Translations under genes and position numbers: made by a program
NCBI GenBank assembly: GCA_964461295.1
Contig: CAYWTX010000354.1
Span: 1 to 14,461 of the forward strand
From: CAYWTX01 sp964461295
GTDB taxonomy: Bacteria > Planctomycetota > Phycisphaerae > SM23-33
DNA: 14,461 bases
Direction: 5' to 3'
The notes under the pieces: model-generated
Told to the model about the DNA's origin: nothing
The model's input: only the letters and a program-made list of their open reading frames with translations
Database searches by the model: none
In this document: one piece after another, positions 13,811 through 14,461 of the stretch
Numbering within the stretch: the first letter of the stretch is position 1
How the letters are laid out: every line of letters begins with the position of its first letter

Positions 13811-14028
13811 TCGCCACGCTGTTCTACAACCCGCTGCCGATGAGTTTCTCCACACAGTTCTGGCTGTTGATCCCGCTGTGCCTGGCCGTGGCGGCCGTCT
13901 ACAAGGCGGTGCGGGTGAAGGATCCGCGGACGCTGCCTCGCGAGGTCGCCGCGCTGATGGCGTACATGCTCGGCGGGCTGGGCGCGCTGTGCGTCCTGGT
14001 GTGGCTGGTCGCCGAGTACTGGCCGTAG
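13807..14028 (+). CDS. small two-helix membrane protein, translationally coupled
   Basis: A 73-residue protein with two hydrophobic segments: TQFWLLIPLCLAVAAVYKAV (16-35) and LMAYMLGGLGALCVLVWLVA (50-69). A basic loop (KDPRTLPREV) separates them. I do not recognise a family. Its ATG overlaps the upstream stop as ATGA, and AGGAGG lies at 13794-13799 within the previous gene. This indicates translational coupling, and the two proteins probably work together in the membrane. It is short but has a strong RBS, clear topology and a clean coupled start. Confidence 0.75.
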   Translation: MIATLFYNPLPMSFSTQFWLLIPLCLAVAAVYKAVRVKDPRTLPREVAALMAYMLGGLGALCVLVWLVAEYWP

Positions 14029-14156
14029 CGGCAAGCCGATCCATCCGTCCTTGTGCGGCGCCGCGTTCAGGATCCCCCATTCGGCCCCCCGGGAGACGGG
14101 AGATTCCTGGCCGACAACCCCCCTTCCCATCGACGATGGGCCTTGCAGCGCCGTGC

Positions 14157-14191
14157 GCAACAAAACGGCCCGGTGCGGCTGCACCGGGCCG
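14157..14191 (-). terminator. intrinsic terminator of tRNA-Glu
   Basis: On the minus strand: CGGCCCGGTGC, loop AGCC, GCACCGGGCCG (perfect 11-bp stem), then TTTTGTTG. It starts 8 bp after the tRNA 3' end and is the strongest terminator in the window. Confidence 0.92.
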
Positions 14192-14198
14192 ATGACAA

Positions 14199-14271
14199 TA
14201 CCCCCAAGGGGACTCGAACCCCTGTCTCCAGGATGAGAACCTGATATCCTAGGCCTCTAGACGATGGGGGC
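14199..14271 (-). tRNA. tRNA-Glu (anticodon CUC)
   Basis: A 73-nt cloverleaf. The acceptor stem is GCCCCCA with TGGGGGT, discriminator A. The D-arm GTC...GAT contains TAGAGGCCTAG. The anticodon stem is TCAGG/CCTGG around loop TTCTCAT, giving anticodon CTC (14235-14237). The variable loop is AGAC and the T-arm is AGGGG-TTCGAGT-CCCCT. The 3' CCA is not encoded and must be added by the CCA enzyme. Three stem ends are G-U wobbles, including the terminal pair 1-72, where most tRNA-Glu have G-C. It reads GAG codons, which are frequent in this GC-rich DNA. It is the only RNA gene seen and has its own promoter and terminator. Confidence 0.96.
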
Positions 14272-14322
14272 ATGGTCCAAAGTCGGTTGATGGAGACTCC
14301 CAGGTGAGAGCCGCGCCTAGGC

Positions 14323-14337
14323 CGTGGCAAAGCCACG
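14323..14337 (-). repeat. hairpin in the tRNA-Glu leader
   Basis: A perfect CGTGGC/GCCACG stem with a three-base loop, lying inside the roughly 76-base leader between the tRNA promoter and the tRNA. On the plus strand it is preceded by TAGGC, similar to the TAGCC-tagged hairpins at 2166-2253. Confidence 0.5.
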
Positions 14338-14353
14338 ATCCTGAATACGCGGA

Positions 14354-14382
14354 ATAGTAGCCGTCGCCAGCCGAAGCGTCAA
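14354..14382 (-). promoter_or_regulatory. tRNA-Glu promoter
   Basis: On the minus strand: TTGACG (14377-14382), an exact 17-bp spacer, and TACTAT (14354-14359). This is the closest match to the sigma-70 consensus in the window, as expected for a stable RNA gene. Predicted start is near 14347. Confidence 0.85.
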
Positions 14383-14461
14383 GGGGAAATGTCGGATGTG
14401 TCGGAGGAGGAATCGCTTGTCCGGCTCGCGCGCAGTTTGGCTCGCCCGACGGCAAACCCGT

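Overview
The window reads as a GC-rich bacterial chromosome segment, most likely from the Planctomycetota (phylum-level guess). The basis is high GC, a PEP-CTERM surface protein, a secreted squalene-cyclase-like toroid protein, a TM2-like membrane protein of a type I associate with planctomycetes, LPS heptose genes and an unusual density of short palindromic extragenic repeats. Nothing looks like a plasmid or phage.

Layout. 1-585 has no convincing gene but carries at least three different palindromic repeat families, ending in a promoter that abuts hldE. 586-3363 holds two ADP-heptose pathway genes: hldE (bifunctional heptose kinase/adenylyltransferase) and gmhB (the intervening phosphatase step), the latter fused to a long acidic linker and two membrane helices. 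3364-3778 is a gene-free gap. 3779-4363 is a small PEP-CTERM exported protein followed by an intrinsic terminator. 4572-6380 is aspS, with an N-terminal sequence that resembles non-discriminating AspRS.

6532-10119 is all minus strand: an FRD/SDH-superfamily flavoprotein, then a RAYT (REP-associated tyrosine transposase, HUH type), then mntP (Mn efflux). The RAYT lies between two divergent direct copies (7156-7286 and 7862-8052) of one module. Each copy contains a GGCGAGC/GCTCGCC palindrome, a 27-bp-period array of GAGCAAGCTC palindromes, and an identical ribosome-binding/start-codon context. This REPtron-like element is the most interesting structure here.

10453-12471 encodes a secreted helical-repeat plus prenyltransferase/squalene-cyclase toroid protein. 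It is convergent with a cytosolic LamG-like protein (12483-13088, minus). 13307-14028 is a translationally coupled pair of small membrane proteins. The window closes with a minus-strand tRNA-Glu(CUC) that has a near-consensus sigma-70 promoter, a leader hairpin and a strong intrinsic terminator.

How they fit together: hldE and gmhB supply ADP-heptose for LPS core, aspS and tRNA-Glu are translation genes, and the rest are envelope or accessory genes. The shorter gaps (6381-6531, 13089-13306, 14029-14156, 14383-14461) hold nothing I can name beyond the sites listed.
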